NCBI RefSeq assembly: GCF_002019665.1 | Contig: NZ_KV917375.1 | Location: 3,080,702 to 3,144,701, forward strand | From: Sutcliffiella halmapala | GTDB lineage: Bacteria > Bacillota > Bacilli > Bacillales > Bacillaceae_I | Direction: 5' to 3' | Length of the DNA: 64,000 nt | Part shown: positions 25,515-35,100 of the stretch, piece by piece | Position numbering within the stretch: the first letter of the stretch is position 1 | Layout: the number at the start of each line of letters is the position of its first letter | The notes under the pieces: generated by a model | Database searches by the model: none | What the model was told of the DNA's origin: nothing | The model's input: only the letters and a program-made list of their open reading frames with translations | Position numbers and translations under genes: made by a program

Positions 25515-25693
25515 GATTCTGTTTAAGTCTGATTTTAAATAACCTAGCTGTTGATTGGAGCACAAGGCGAAGACTCCTTGCTCAGAGATAGCGTTTTGTG
25601 GAGACCCCACAGGCAAAGCCGAGGAGGCTCCACAAACGCCCTCTGGATAAGCGAAGCCTAGTGCGGAAATCAACAGCGGTGTTTAACAGATCC
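25515..25693 (-). repeat. dispersed palindromic repeat, family B, copy 2
   Basis: Terminal inverted repeats GATTCTGTTTAAG and GTTTAACAGATCC; inner arms GCTGTTGATTGGAGC and GGAAATCAACAGC; the shared core GTGGAGACCCCACAGGC / GAGGAGGCTCCACAAACGCC. It is inverted relative to the copies at 9.5 and 31.7 kb. Confidence 0.85.
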
Positions 25694-25769
25694 TTTATTA
25701 GGTTAATTTGTTCGTAAATGAAGCTGGGAATTTAATTTATGTCCTAGCCTCTTTTTTGTCGCCATTTTT

Positions 25770-26504
25770 TCAGTGCTGGCTTGCTTTTTGGGTAGTCTTT
25801 TTTCTATGTAAGAGTAGGAAAGGTGCATAGAGGATAAAGAATAATGATAGTACAACAATCTCTAAAGACAGAATATACCAAGGATATGGTCCTAGAAAGT
25901 CAATTAAACTTGCACTAGACGGTTTCTTAGCTAAGAACATATAGTTACCACCCGTTAATCTATTCATAAAAAAGACGAACAAAGCAATAATTTGTAGTAA
26001 TCCAAATGCTTTCCAGAGTGATTGAATTCGGATCACTCTTCTCTCCACCCAAATCATATAAAGAACAGCCAGAATAATCGCAATGTGTGCAATAAAAAAA
26101 TGGATAAAACGAAAATGAGGAAAATCATAAAACAACTCAGGTGTCAGTATCGCTTGTAGTGCACCACCAATTCCTAGAAAGTAAGCAACCTCAAAGGACC
26201 AGTTTTGTTTCGTTAACAGCATCCACATGCATAAATACAAACTGATAGAGCAAAGCTGAAAAGGAAGCGTGTAGCTTATATCCCACATTTCAGTTGCAAG
26301 ATACCAATAGTTCAGCCAGACTTCTGAACCTAGTAAACTTAAGAAAATTAGCCATCTACCATACCTTTTGATGATAAATTGTTCACGAAAAATATATAAA
26401 AATATAATAAGTACCATTGTAACGATTAAACTAGCTATATGGGCAGGTGATAGCAGTATAGTACCTTCCATAAAAGCATTTGGATCTGTATAAGATTCAA
26501 ACAT
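25770..26504 (-). CDS. TIGR02206-type (YwaF-like) integral membrane protein
   Basis: 244 residues with about seven hydrophobic segments and the family pattern LPFQLCSISLYLCMWMLLT, FFIAHIAIILAVLY and the polar NRLTGGNYMFLAKKPSSASL near the C-terminus, followed by PYPWYI. This matches the YwaF/TIGR02206 family of Bacillus membrane proteins of unknown function. ATG follows TATGGAGGATTGCACGT. Monocistronic. Confidence 0.82.
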   Translation of the reverse strand: MFESYTDPNAFMEGTILLSPAHIASLIVTMVLIIFLYIFREQFIIKRYGRWLIFLSLLGSEVWLNYWYLATEMWDISYTLPFQLCSISLYLCMWMLLTKQNWSFEVAYFLGIGGALQAILTPELFYDFPHFRFIHFFIAHIAIILAVLYMIWVERRVIRIQSLWKAFGLLQIIALFVFFMNRLTGGNYMFLAKKPSSASLIDFLGPYPWYILSLEIVVLSLFFILYAPFLLLHRKKTTQKASQH

Positions 26505-26622
26505 ACGTGCAATCCTCCATAAGTTTTATTAAAAACCTATGCTAGCTTCAGCCCTCTTTCAGATTCTGAGACTAATATTAGGGATCCATTCATTTCAATT
26601 GTCTTACAAATAGCTTTAATGG

Positions 26623-27606
26623 TTACTTTATTTTAGAAATGGCGATACTTACTTTTCCCTGTTTAATAGAGACTTGAGCTTCTCCTCCTATTGGGAAGGT
26701 AAACATGGGACTTGTATGACCAAAGTCTGCATTTGCTATAACTGGTAGGTTAGCAAGTTCTTTTTTTGTAGAGATAATATCTATTAGTATATCGTTTGAA
26801 AAGTTGGACCCTTTTTCAAAACGGCCAATCACGAGCCCCTTTACTCCAGCAAAGCCTGGTTGATGTATCAATGATTGTAGATCACGATCGAATGTTCTTG
26901 GATTTACCAATTCATCATCCTCTAGAAAAAGAATGGACCCTTCTAAGCTCGGCATAAATTCGGTGCCTTGGAGGAGATTTAAGGTGCAGAGATTTCCACC
27001 TATAATTGTCCCTTCACATTGACCTTCATGAACAATTAAATATCCTTCATTCCGATAAAACTCTCTCTTTTCTTGATCAAGATACCAAGTATCATTGCTC
27101 CATTCTGTAGAAGGATATAGTTGAATGTTATCACTATCTTCCAAAAATGCTCGAACAAAATATTCATGGGTATACTCAAAACCCTTTTTCATTCCAAACG
27201 TTGAAAAATGTGGACCCGAATACGTTACTAGTCCTGTTTTGGCATAAATGGCATTACTAAGAGCAGTAATGTCAGAATAACCGCAAAAGATTTTAGGGTT
27301 TTTCTTTATTAAGTCATAGTCAATATAAGACAATAGTTGATTGGCTTGAAATCCGCCTATTGTAGTTAAGATGGCTTTTACATTAGTATCATTAAATGCG
27401 TCATGTAAGTCTTCAAGACGTGATTTAATAGATGAAGTTAATAGGCTGTTCTTCTCATTAATATTTTTACCAAATGTTACTTTTAACCCTAATTCTTCAA
27501 GTCTACGAGTAGAGAGCTCGATATTTTCCTCTGATAGAATGGAATGGGTTGTGGATGGGGCAATTATTCGAACCTCATCCCCTTCCCTTAGGTTTGCTGG
27601 AATCAT
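26623..27606 (-). CDS. S66-family LD-carboxypeptidase (MccF/LdcA-like)
   Basis: A 327-residue serine peptidase. The nucleophile elbow is FCGYSDITALSNAI near residue 112. LFLEDDELVNPRTFDRDL holds the glutamate, and the histidine lies in NADFGHTSPMFTFPIGG. Family members trim the terminal D-Ala from murein peptides or cleave microcin C-like acyl adenylates. This one is of the longer MccF-like kind, by its FLEDDE loop. ATG follows AAGGAGGAGATAAAT. Confidence 0.88.
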   Translation of the reverse strand: MIPANLREGDEVRIIAPSTTHSILSEENIELSTRRLEELGLKVTFGKNINEKNSLLTSSIKSRLEDLHDAFNDTNVKAILTTIGGFQANQLLSYIDYDLIKKNPKIFCGYSDITALSNAIYAKTGLVTYSGPHFSTFGMKKGFEYTHEYFVRAFLEDSDNIQLYPSTEWSNDTWYLDQEKREFYRNEGYLIVHEGQCEGTIIGGNLCTLNLLQGTEFMPSLEGSILFLEDDELVNPRTFDRDLQSLIHQPGFAGVKGLVIGRFEKGSNFSNDILIDIISTKKELANLPVIANADFGHTSPMFTFPIGGEAQVSIKQGKVSIAISKIK

Positions 27607-27866
27607 ATTTATCTCCTCCTTCTTATGCTTTATCCATTATTCTACTAAACTGTTGCCTATTCCTTCTATATTTTTCCTAAATGTATTTTCTTATCCTCCT
27701 AAAGGCTTATAACAGCATAATTTTATCGTCTGTCACAAAATAGTTATAATTTGAAGGTTGAGCAAAAGTAACTATTATGTGTATACTTAAAATTGCAAGT
27801 TTTTTGCACTCCCTTGATTGGGTATGGATTTAAGATTTAAAATTTGTTTCATAAGTGAGGAAAACG

Positions 27867-28655
27867 ATGTTTTATAAAACTCTTACACATCCTACTTCAA
27901 AAGAATGGATCGTACTCTTTCATGGTTTCGGTGGAAACTCTTCTATTTTCTACAAACAACTTAAACCGTTCCGTTCTGAATATAATCTACTTTTACTAGA
28001 TTTACCTGGTCACGGGAAATCCCCTTATCCAAAAAATGTAAATCTATTTGAGTATTCAGCAAACAAAACCATTGAAATTTTAAAAGATTTAAAGATAAAA
28101 TCCGCGCATTTTGTTGGTATCTCCTTAGGTACAATTATTATGCAGGAAATAGCCATTCAACAACCTTCCCTCATTAAGTCTATGGTATTAGGCGGAGCTA
28201 CACCTAAGCTAAAAAAATGGGGAGAAGTTCTTTGCCGCCTTTCCGTTTTTTATCCACTAAGAAAAAGTCTTCCACACATGGTGCCATACAAAATTTTCGC
28301 AAGAGTTCTATTGCCCAAAAGCAACCATGGAGATTCGAGAAAGGCTTTCATTAAAGAAGCGCATAAATTATCAAAGGAAGCGTATTTAGGATGGGTTATC
28401 GCAGGCTTAAATTGCTATATTACATTTGATCGTTTAGCCAAAACCGAAAATAAGATTCCGAAACTATATATTTCAGGATCTGAGGACCATATGTTCTTAA
28501 GCAACACGCAAAATTATATCAAAAATGAAGCGAACTCTACTATTGAGGTAATTGATAACTGCGGGCATGTATGTAATATCGAAGAAAGCGATATATTCAA
28601 TGATTTTGCCATCTCGTTTATGAAACGTGTAGATAAAGTACAGATTACTGCCTAA
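27867..28655 (+). CDS. alpha/beta hydrolase
   Basis: 262 residues with the hydrolase fold: oxyanion region LFHGFGGNSS, the nucleophile in FVGISLGTII (near residue 91), an aspartate in SGSEDHMF and the histidine in NCGHVCNIEES. A flexible lid lies between about residues 125 and 190. ATG at 27867 follows GTGAGGAAAACG; a GTG at 27855 within that site is less likely. The substrate cannot be told. Confidence 0.85.
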   Translation: MFYKTLTHPTSKEWIVLFHGFGGNSSIFYKQLKPFRSEYNLLLLDLPGHGKSPYPKNVNLFEYSANKTIEILKDLKIKSAHFVGISLGTIIMQEIAIQQPSLIKSMVLGGATPKLKKWGEVLCRLSVFYPLRKSLPHMVPYKIFARVLLPKSNHGDSRKAFIKEAHKLSKEAYLGWVIAGLNCYITFDRLAKTENKIPKLYISGSEDHMFLSNTQNYIKNEANSTIEVIDNCGHVCNIEESDIFNDFAISFMKRVDKVQITA

Positions 28656-28693
28656 ACAAAAAAGAGCTAGAGATCTCCAGCTCTTTTTTGTTT
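28654..28693. terminator. bidirectional terminator
   Basis: AAACAAAAAAGAGCT and AGCTCTTTTTTGTTT are inverted around a short centre, between the convergent hydrolase and RsgA-like genes. Confidence 0.9.
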
Positions 28694-28698
28694 GTATT

Positions 28699-29760
28699 CT
28701 ATTTCTTTTTTGACGTTTTCACACTTGTTGAAATTTTCTTCCACTTGTCTTTTTCTGCCAACTGTGCTCGTTTATTATTTTTTCTTTCTAAAAATGCAAG
28801 TTCCTTTTGGAGCTTCAAGTAACTTTGGTATCTAGCTTTTTCTAACTGCCCACCATTAATCGCCTCTTGGACGGCACATTTCGGTTCATTTTCGTGTTTA
28901 CAATCACGGAAATAACATTGCTCTGCCAATTCTTCTATATCTTGAAAACTCTGGCTGATTGCGCCATCAGCCTCCCATAATTGTAATTCCCGCATTCCTG
29001 GTGTATCGAGCACTAGTCCACCTGTTGGCAAAAGATAAAGCTCTCGATAGGTAGTAGTATGACGACCTTTATCATCATCTCCCCTAACATCTTGAATCAA
29101 CTGTTTTTCTTCCCCTAGTAAATAGTTTGTTAAAGTAGACTTTCCAGCTCCAGATGAACCTAACAACGCCACTGTCTTTCCAAGAGTAAAATAAGAAGCT
29201 AGTTCTTCAAGTCCTGTTTCATCCTTAACACTTACAGCATGCACTGGTACTCCAAGAGCCACGGCTTCTACTTCCACTATTTTCTCAGCGATATCCTCAC
29301 ATAAATCTGATTTTGTTAACACGATGACCGGGTTTGCACCGCTCTCCCAAGCCATAATCATATATCTTTCGATTCTTCTTGGATTAAAATCATAGTTAAG
29401 TGATTGTACTAAAAAAATGGTATCTACATTAGCTGCCACAATTTGCTCTTCTGTTGTAACCCCTGCCGCTTTTCGCGAAAACTTACTAAATCTTGGGAGT
29501 GTGGCATGTATAGTTGCTTTTCCTTCATGCTGTCTTTCACTTAAAACTACCCAATCTCCAACCGCCGGATAATCCTCACGCGCTGATGCTTCAAAACGAT
29601 ATTTACCAGAAACCTCAGCCAAGCATTCGCCATTTTCTGTTTCCACTCTATAAATTCTTTTATGCTCAAGCATTACTCTTCCAACAGAAAAGCCCTGTTC
29701 CTTGTAAGCAGTAAAATTATTATTTAAATATTCATTCCAACCTAATTCATTAATTTTCAA
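28699..29760 (-). CDS. RsgA-type circularly permuted GTPase (second-type paralogue)
   Basis: A 353-residue ribosome small-subunit biogenesis GTPase. An OB-fold N-terminus is followed by the permuted GTPase motifs: LTKSDL (G4), then LLGSSGAGKSTLTNYL (G1) near residue 195, then DTPGMREL (G3). The C-terminal zinc motif is CYFRDCKHENEPKC. At 353 residues it is longer than the core B. subtilis RsgA (YloQ, about 300) and looks like the additional RsgA paralogue found in many Bacillaceae. It has a long leader with a short open frame and a terminator before the start codon, suggesting attenuation. ATG follows TAGGAGGAAACAATC. Confidence 0.88.
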   Translation of the reverse strand: MKINELGWNEYLNNNFTAYKEQGFSVGRVMLEHKRIYRVETENGECLAEVSGKYRFEASAREDYPAVGDWVVLSERQHEGKATIHATLPRFSKFSRKAAGVTTEEQIVAANVDTIFLVQSLNYDFNPRRIERYMIMAWESGANPVIVLTKSDLCEDIAEKIVEVEAVALGVPVHAVSVKDETGLEELASYFTLGKTVALLGSSGAGKSTLTNYLLGEEKQLIQDVRGDDDKGRHTTTYRELYLLPTGGLVLDTPGMRELQLWEADGAISQSFQDIEELAEQCYFRDCKHENEPKCAVQEAINGGQLEKARYQSYLKLQKELAFLERKNNKRAQLAEKDKWKKISTSVKTSKKK

Positions 29761-29806
29761 GATTGTTTCCTCCTAATGGAAAGTAGATTATTTTTTTGCA
29801 AAACAA

Positions 29807-29828
29807 AAAGACCGCATACACGGTCTTT
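29807..29828 (-). terminator. leader terminator upstream of the RsgA-like gene
   Basis: On the minus strand AAAGACCG, a 6-base loop, CGGTCTTT, then TTTGTTTTG. It lies about 46 bases before the start codon and after a likely promoter, so it would act as an attenuator. Confidence 0.75.
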
Positions 29829-29839
29829 AAATTAAATAC

Positions 29840-29950
29840 ATTTATAAACCATGAGACTCTACACAGCCCATGGGAATCTACATTCTCATCAATAAGGATC
29901 AGGAAATGCTAACGATTTCCGTGCAAGGGCTGTGTTGTTTTATTTAATTG
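29840..29950 (-). promoter_or_regulatory. structured leader of the RsgA-like gene
   Basis: On the minus strand ACACAGCCC (inside the leader open frame) is perfectly complementary to GGGCTGTGT about 60 bases later. Inside this closing stem lies a hairpin GGAAAT/ATTTCC, and CCATG/CATGG flank the second arm. The arrangement suits alternative folding controlled by a translating ribosome. No match to a riboswitch or T-box that I know. Confidence 0.5.
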
Positions 29951-29980
29951 GATTAAGTTCATTACAATTAACGTTTCCAT
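29909..29980 (-). CDS. putative leader peptide of the RsgA-like gene
   Basis: A 23-residue frame (begins METLIVMNLIQLNKTTQ) with GTGAGGG placed 7 bases before its ATG. The last codons contain one arm of the leader stem, so ribosome position on this frame would decide which structure forms. A -10-like TATAAT lies about 50 bases upstream (near 30024-30029). The existence of translation is inferred. Confidence 0.45.
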   Translation of the reverse strand: METLIVMNLIQLNKTTQPLHGNR

Positions 29981-30100
29981 AAAACATCCCTCACTTCCTG
30001 AAAATTTGAATTACTATGACTATTATAATATGGTATTTTTATCTAAAAGTAAATAGATAACTAAAAAAAACAACTAACTATTTCATTCTTGTCTACAGTT

Positions 30101-30298
30101 GAAAAGTGGAACGTCAAGTTTCCCCCGTCTCCCCTGTTGATTGTAGTGCAAGGTGAGAGACTCCTGCGGGAAGTAGCGTTTTGTGGAGACCCCCGCAGGC
30201 AAAGCCGAGGAGGCTCCACAAGCGCCCCGCGGAAAGCGAACACCTGGCACGGAAATCAACAGGGCGTTCAAAGGTCTCACCATTTTTTCAGGGTAGCC
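30101..30298 (+). repeat. dispersed palindromic repeat, family A, copy 3
   Basis: Full copy. Left end GAAAAGTGGAACGTCAAG, then CCCTGTTGATTGTAGTG, core GACTCCTGCGGGAAGTAGCG with GTGGAGAC and GGAGGCTCCACAAGCGCC, right end TTTTTTCAGGGTAGCC. Open frames on both strands within it are spurious. Confidence 0.88.
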
Positions 30299-30320
30299 TT
30301 TGACTAAAGCCTTCGTTCTA

Positions 30321-31517
30321 TTATTTTGCTTCAACTTGAACCAATCTTTTCCGTTGACGATTCTGCCAAGTCATAGAAAGGGTAATAGTAAAACTTAAAA
30401 CAACTAGACCCAGCACAAAAGGATAAGAAATATTCACATCATACAAAATCCCAGCTAAAGTAGGTCCAAGCACATTCCCAATACTCATATAAGCATTGTT
30501 CATTCCCATCGCAAAGCCTTGTTCATTCCCTGCAAGTTTAGAAATCAACGTATTGATTACAGGTCTTAAAATTGAAGTAGCTAAGAAAATGATAAGCGTT
30601 ATTACGAAGAAAAATACATAACTAGAAGCAAATAACGATAAGAAAAATCCAAGTGCTGCTACACCGATAAATATATTCAACACTTTTCCTTCACCTAGAG
30701 TTCTAACAATACGATCTACGACAAAGAGTTGCACGATCACACTAATAATCCCTGTTGCAGTAATCATTATTGCGATTTCTTGTGGAGTGGCTCCAAATTG
30801 ATTATCAACAAATAGTCCTAAAACCGATTCATAGGCCATTAATCCAAAACTCATTACTAAGGTAATAACAAGTGGAATAAAATATGGCTTACTTACAGAC
30901 TGTGCTAGCATTTTCATCATCGGATCTGGATTTACTTCCGGTGCAAGCTTAGAATCTTTTTCTTTACTTTCCTTCAATACCATAATCGAAAAAATAGTCG
31001 CTGCTAACGAAACAAGTGCCGAAACTAACAGCGGCATTTTCAAGCCAAAGTCTGCAAGAAAACCACCTATTCCTGGCCCGATTACAATACCAAGAGACAT
31101 CGCTGCAGAGATAAAGCTATTTCCCTTTGCACGTTGATCCATTGTAGTTATATCCGCAACATAAGCAAAAAGAGCAGGGATAAGTAAGGCAGCTCCAACT
31201 CCTCCAATTACACGTGAAAAATAGAGCATCCAAATAGAATCAAATGCATAAAACACAAACATCGATAGTGTTAATCCTGCTAAACCAAGAATTATCATAA
31301 TGCGGCGACCATATTGATCCGCCCACTTTCCAGCAACAGGTGACATCACAAGCTGTGCTCCGGCAAATATAGCAATCATTAAGCCTGCCGCCATTCCACC
31401 TTCACCAATGGATGCTAAGTAAGCTGGAAGAATAGGAATAATAATACCGAAGCTACCTACGGCGATAAACATATTGATCATTAATATTAGCATCTTCTTA
31501 CGTTGTTCTGGTGCCAT
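30321..31517 (-). CDS. MFS multidrug-type efflux transporter (12 TM, DHA1)
   Basis: 398 residues with about 12 hydrophobic segments. Motif A is GKWADQYGRRIMI between TM2 and TM3, and the antiporter motif C is GPGIGGFLADFG in TM5. These mark a proton-driven drug/H+ antiporter of the TetA/Bmr/NorA type. The substrate cannot be deduced. It has its own sigma-A promoter about 67-95 bases upstream. ATG follows AAGAAGGGTTACT. Confidence 0.88.
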   Translation of the reverse strand: MAPEQRKKMLILMINMFIAVGSFGIIIPILPAYLASIGEGGMAAGLMIAIFAGAQLVMSPVAGKWADQYGRRIMIILGLAGLTLSMFVFYAFDSIWMLYFSRVIGGVGAALLIPALFAYVADITTMDQRAKGNSFISAAMSLGIVIGPGIGGFLADFGLKMPLLVSALVSLAATIFSIMVLKESKEKDSKLAPEVNPDPMMKMLAQSVSKPYFIPLVITLVMSFGLMAYESVLGLFVDNQFGATPQEIAIMITATGIISVIVQLFVVDRIVRTLGEGKVLNIFIGVAALGFFLSLFASSYVFFFVITLIIFLATSILRPVINTLISKLAGNEQGFAMGMNNAYMSIGNVLGPTLAGILYDVNISYPFVLGLVVLSFTITLSMTWQNRQRKRLVQVEAK

Positions 31518-31583
31518 AGTAACCCTTCTTTCTATATAAGAATAATAATTATTTCGTATTTCGGATGATAAATCACCTTAAGT

Positions 31584-31612
31584 ATCGTATGACTTTTCTA
31601 ACTGAGTGTCAA
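31584..31612 (-). promoter_or_regulatory. sigma-A promoter of the MFS gene
   Basis: The minus strand has TTGACA, 17 bases, TACGAT. It lies upstream of the transporter start in the correct direction. Confidence 0.65.
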
Positions 31613-31693
31613 TGAAAAAGTTTTAAAGAGCAAATTTCACTAAATACTTTTAATGTTGTAAGAGATTATCAGCCATGCTATACTTTTCTCTTT

Positions 31694-31878
31694 GGCTTTG
31701 TTATACACCGCTGTTGATTTCCACACGAGGCTTCGCTTATCCAGAGGGCGCTTGTGGAGCCTCCTCGGCTTTGCCTGCGGGGGTCTCCACAAAACGCTAC
31801 CTCCCGCAGGAGTCTACGCCTCGTGCTCCAATCAACAGCTAGGGACATAATAATAATCACTGTACTTTAACAGAGCCT
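31694..31878 (+). repeat. dispersed palindromic repeat, family B, copy 3
   Basis: Left end GGCTTTGTTATACACCGCTG and right end CACTGTACTTTAACAGAGCC, inner arms CTGTTGATTTCC and CAATCAACAGC, and the shared core. It is close in its ends to the core-less remnant at 50641-50677. Confidence 0.88.
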
Positions 31879-31906
31879 TTAATAATAATTGGAAGAAGGT
31901 GAACAA

Positions 31907-32086
31907 GTGGTGGTGAAAATCAGGCTGTCTGGTACAAAACAAGAAATGGATACCATTATCCGTTCATTTGAACAAAATTATTGTGTCCAATATGTATCAA
32001 AAGATTATGCTTCAAGTAAAAATCCAAAATATAAAAGTTCAAAAGATGTCCGAATCTATTTGGAGTTAGGAATGAAGGATAAATAG
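31907..32086 (+). CDS. short DUF3970-like protein
   Basis: About 59 residues: VKIRLSGTKQEMDTIIRSFE, then YVSKDYASSKNPKYKSSKDV and RIYLELGM. This is a small alpha/beta protein like the DUF3970 proteins of Bacillus. GAAGGTGA fits a GTG start at 31907 (or the next GTG); a TTG at 31889 would include the binding site. Function unknown. Confidence 0.65.
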   Translation: MVVKIRLSGTKQEMDTIIRSFEQNYCVQYVSKDYASSKNPKYKSSKDVRIYLELGMKDK

Positions 32087-32137
32087 GAGAAATTCGCGTT
32101 GATTTTCCCTCATGCCATCAACAACTTCACAAAAAAA

Positions 32138-32175
32138 GTATCAGGCCTCCTCAAAAGCAGAAAGCCCGATACTTA
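32138..32175 (-). terminator. terminator of the giant protease gene
   Basis: On the minus strand AAGTATCGGGC, loop, GCCTGATACTT and seven T residues, after the stop at 32189. Confidence 0.85.
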
Positions 32176-32188
32176 TGCTCAAAATCAT

Positions 32189-35100
32189 TTAATCTATTTT
32201 AACAGTAATCTTCTCCACTCCACTACTTCCAATCATCATTCCATCCTTATATCCGATAATCTGGTAAGCAGCTACCTCTCCTTCATGTTCGGGCTTTTCA
32301 TCAAGAAAGCTAGTACCGTCCTTCACTTTCCCAAAAACAACGCCTTCTTTTAAGACTTCATAATATTCCGCTCCGATGTCTTTCCAAACCAATCTTACTC
32401 CTTCTGATGTAGCAGAAACCTCTAGCTTCACGACCGAGGATAAAGCTGTTTCATCAATCCTAACTTCCCTTTGCACCATCGGTTTCCCTGAATCCTCAGG
32501 ACTCCTAGGCTTCAACGGTTCTTCTGGTACTCGTGGAATTCCTGGATTTCCAAGCGACTCTCCAATAATAATCACCCGAAGCGTTTCACTCCACTCTGAC
32601 ACCCCAGCCTCATTCTTTGCTTGTGCTAGTAAAAAGTGACTACCACTCTTCAATGTAACCTCTACTGAAAAACCCCCATCACTTTCAACAACAACTGACG
32701 TTAATAGTGTATTTACTGTTCCTTTTTGTTCATAAATTAGAACCGTTGTCCCCACTTCTCCTCTACCAGTCACAGTTATCAGTCTCTCATCAGTACGAAT
32801 CAGTTCTTCATCCCAGACTGGTGCATTCGGAAGCGGCAGCTCTGCATTCATCGCAAACTGTAAGGCTTGAACAAAAACTCGTTTCCCATCTATTGTCCAT
32901 CCACTAGCTGGACCAACCATATTGTTTACAGCAAAAGAAGACATTAATAGATGCATATGATTTTTCCCTTTAAACTCATATGCAATAGCTGCTCCCTTTT
33001 CATCTCCATTTACATGAACGTTCCCAATAATTTGTCCAGGATAATCTTTGAAGGTTGAGTATGGACTCTTTTCTGCAAGAATGGTAATTTGACCTTCTTC
33101 ATTAGGAACAATTCCTTCAAAAATCGGGTGGTCCTCAACCACTTGAAGAGACACAGATCCCTCGTTATAGCCCTGATGATGGAGCTTCGGATATCCAAGT
33201 ACTGTTTCTAATAAAGGAATAGATCCCTCATTTACTCCCCATGTTCCAACAAAAACGAGACTAACCTCCTGCTCATCTGCAACTTCCAATAAATTTTGCA
33301 TTTGTTCTTTTGTCCCTTTATTACTGTTAACGACAACTAATTCATATAATGATAGGTCCTCTATAACGTCCCAACCCCTTGATTCAGCAAAGAGTTCTTC
33401 TTCGTTCAAAAAGCTAGTTATACTATTATTCCAGTCACCCAAGACAGCTACTTGAATGGGATTTAGTAACAATGTTAGATCCACATTCTCGTCTACTAAG
33501 GTTACATTTTCAGTATGGTTCAAATATCCATCTAATTCGACAGATAGTGCATACTCTCCAGCTATTAAGTCGCTAAACTCGATAACCCCATGTTCATTTG
33601 AAACACCTTCTTCTGATAATCCGGAATTATCTAATGAACTTAAAGTTACTTTTGCATTTGGAATAGCTTCTTCTGTTTGTTTATCTACTAACTTAGTACT
33701 AAGGGTAACACCTGCCATTTTAACTAGTTCAAAATCGGCTACTACTGCATCCCAAAGCTGCGGAACCTCGACTGTTTGAACTTGTGCTTCATATCCATAT
33801 GCTGTTACTTTCACTTCATACGAGCCTGTAGCAACTCCGATACGATATTGCCCTAATGTATTCGTTCTTGTCTCGATACCAAGTGAATTAATTTGCACTT
33901 TAGCATTAGCAATTCCTTTACCCTCTTCATTCCTCACTGTGCCAGTAATCTCCCCTAAGCTTGCTGAAATCGCCCAATCTATCGCGTTAAAATAAAGCTG
34001 TTTCGCTTCCTCTGTCCATCTGCTTTCTGGATGTCCATAAGTACCTGCCTGGAGACTTGATAAAAGAAGATGCACTGAATTTGCTGTTCGGAATTCAAAG
34101 CCAATCCCTTCTCCCAATACTCCTATCTCAGGATGTGACATGGCTCCTATTGTTGTTCCACTATATCCTTCATAGATATTGTATTGCTGGCTGCTTGTTC
34201 CATTTGACAATATCGTAATGTACTCAGATTTGAACCCTGCGAAAATAGGGTGATCCTGTAAAACTTTAACTTGAACCTGGCTATTCACATAGTTCCACCT
34301 TACAGCGCTAGGATTACCAGTAATCTCTGATAAATCTCTAATCGTTCCTCCACTAAATTGAGAGGCAAAAATAATACTGACCTGCTGTTGATCTGCTTGC
34401 TCAATAAATGCTTCAAACTGAGCATTGTTCATACTCGAATGCTTGTCATTAAAAATAATAAGCGCATAATCACCTAGGTTGTCTAATAAAGGCTGCAAAT
34501 TATTATTTATATGGAGATCCGCTTCATACCCACGTTGGTCTAGTAAATTCATCATTCTATTTCCATTCGCAGAAGTTGCAACCACTGCTATTTTCTCAGA
34601 TTGTTCTAAAAGGAATGTAACATCAACGTCTCCAGCCTCTTCCACTGTAACCTGATTCTGTACCACAGTTGCATATCCTGGAGCAGATACACGGATAGTG
34701 TAAGTACCTACTGGAACGACCGTTTTAAATTGTCCATTTTCATCAGTAGTTCCCGAAATTGGTGTACCTAGTATGGAAATAGTAGCACCTTCAATTAGTT
34801 CGTCACTTTGTGCATTTTTTACAGTATTTGTTAGGACACCAACTTGATCTGTTGATAAGATAAATGTTTCGTTTTTTATTTCTCCATTTGTAATCTCAAC
34901 TGTAAACTCGTCTGCAAGATGCCCAAATGCTTCTATCGCTAATGTAAATGTTCCACTTGGTAATCCTAGATAAAACTCTCCTTGTTGATTTGTTTCGACT
35001 GTTTCACCTGTTTCTTCTACTGTCAGTCTAGCTTGAACCGGCATATCTTGTTCATTCTGTACCTTACCACGTAGCTCGCCTACCAGAGCTTCCTCATTAT

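Noticed and set aside
29840-29950. Possible T-box or known riboswitch in the RsgA-like leader
   Set aside because: No T-box sequence (AGGGUGGNACCGCG) and no recognised riboswitch core; kept only as an unassigned attenuator-like leader.
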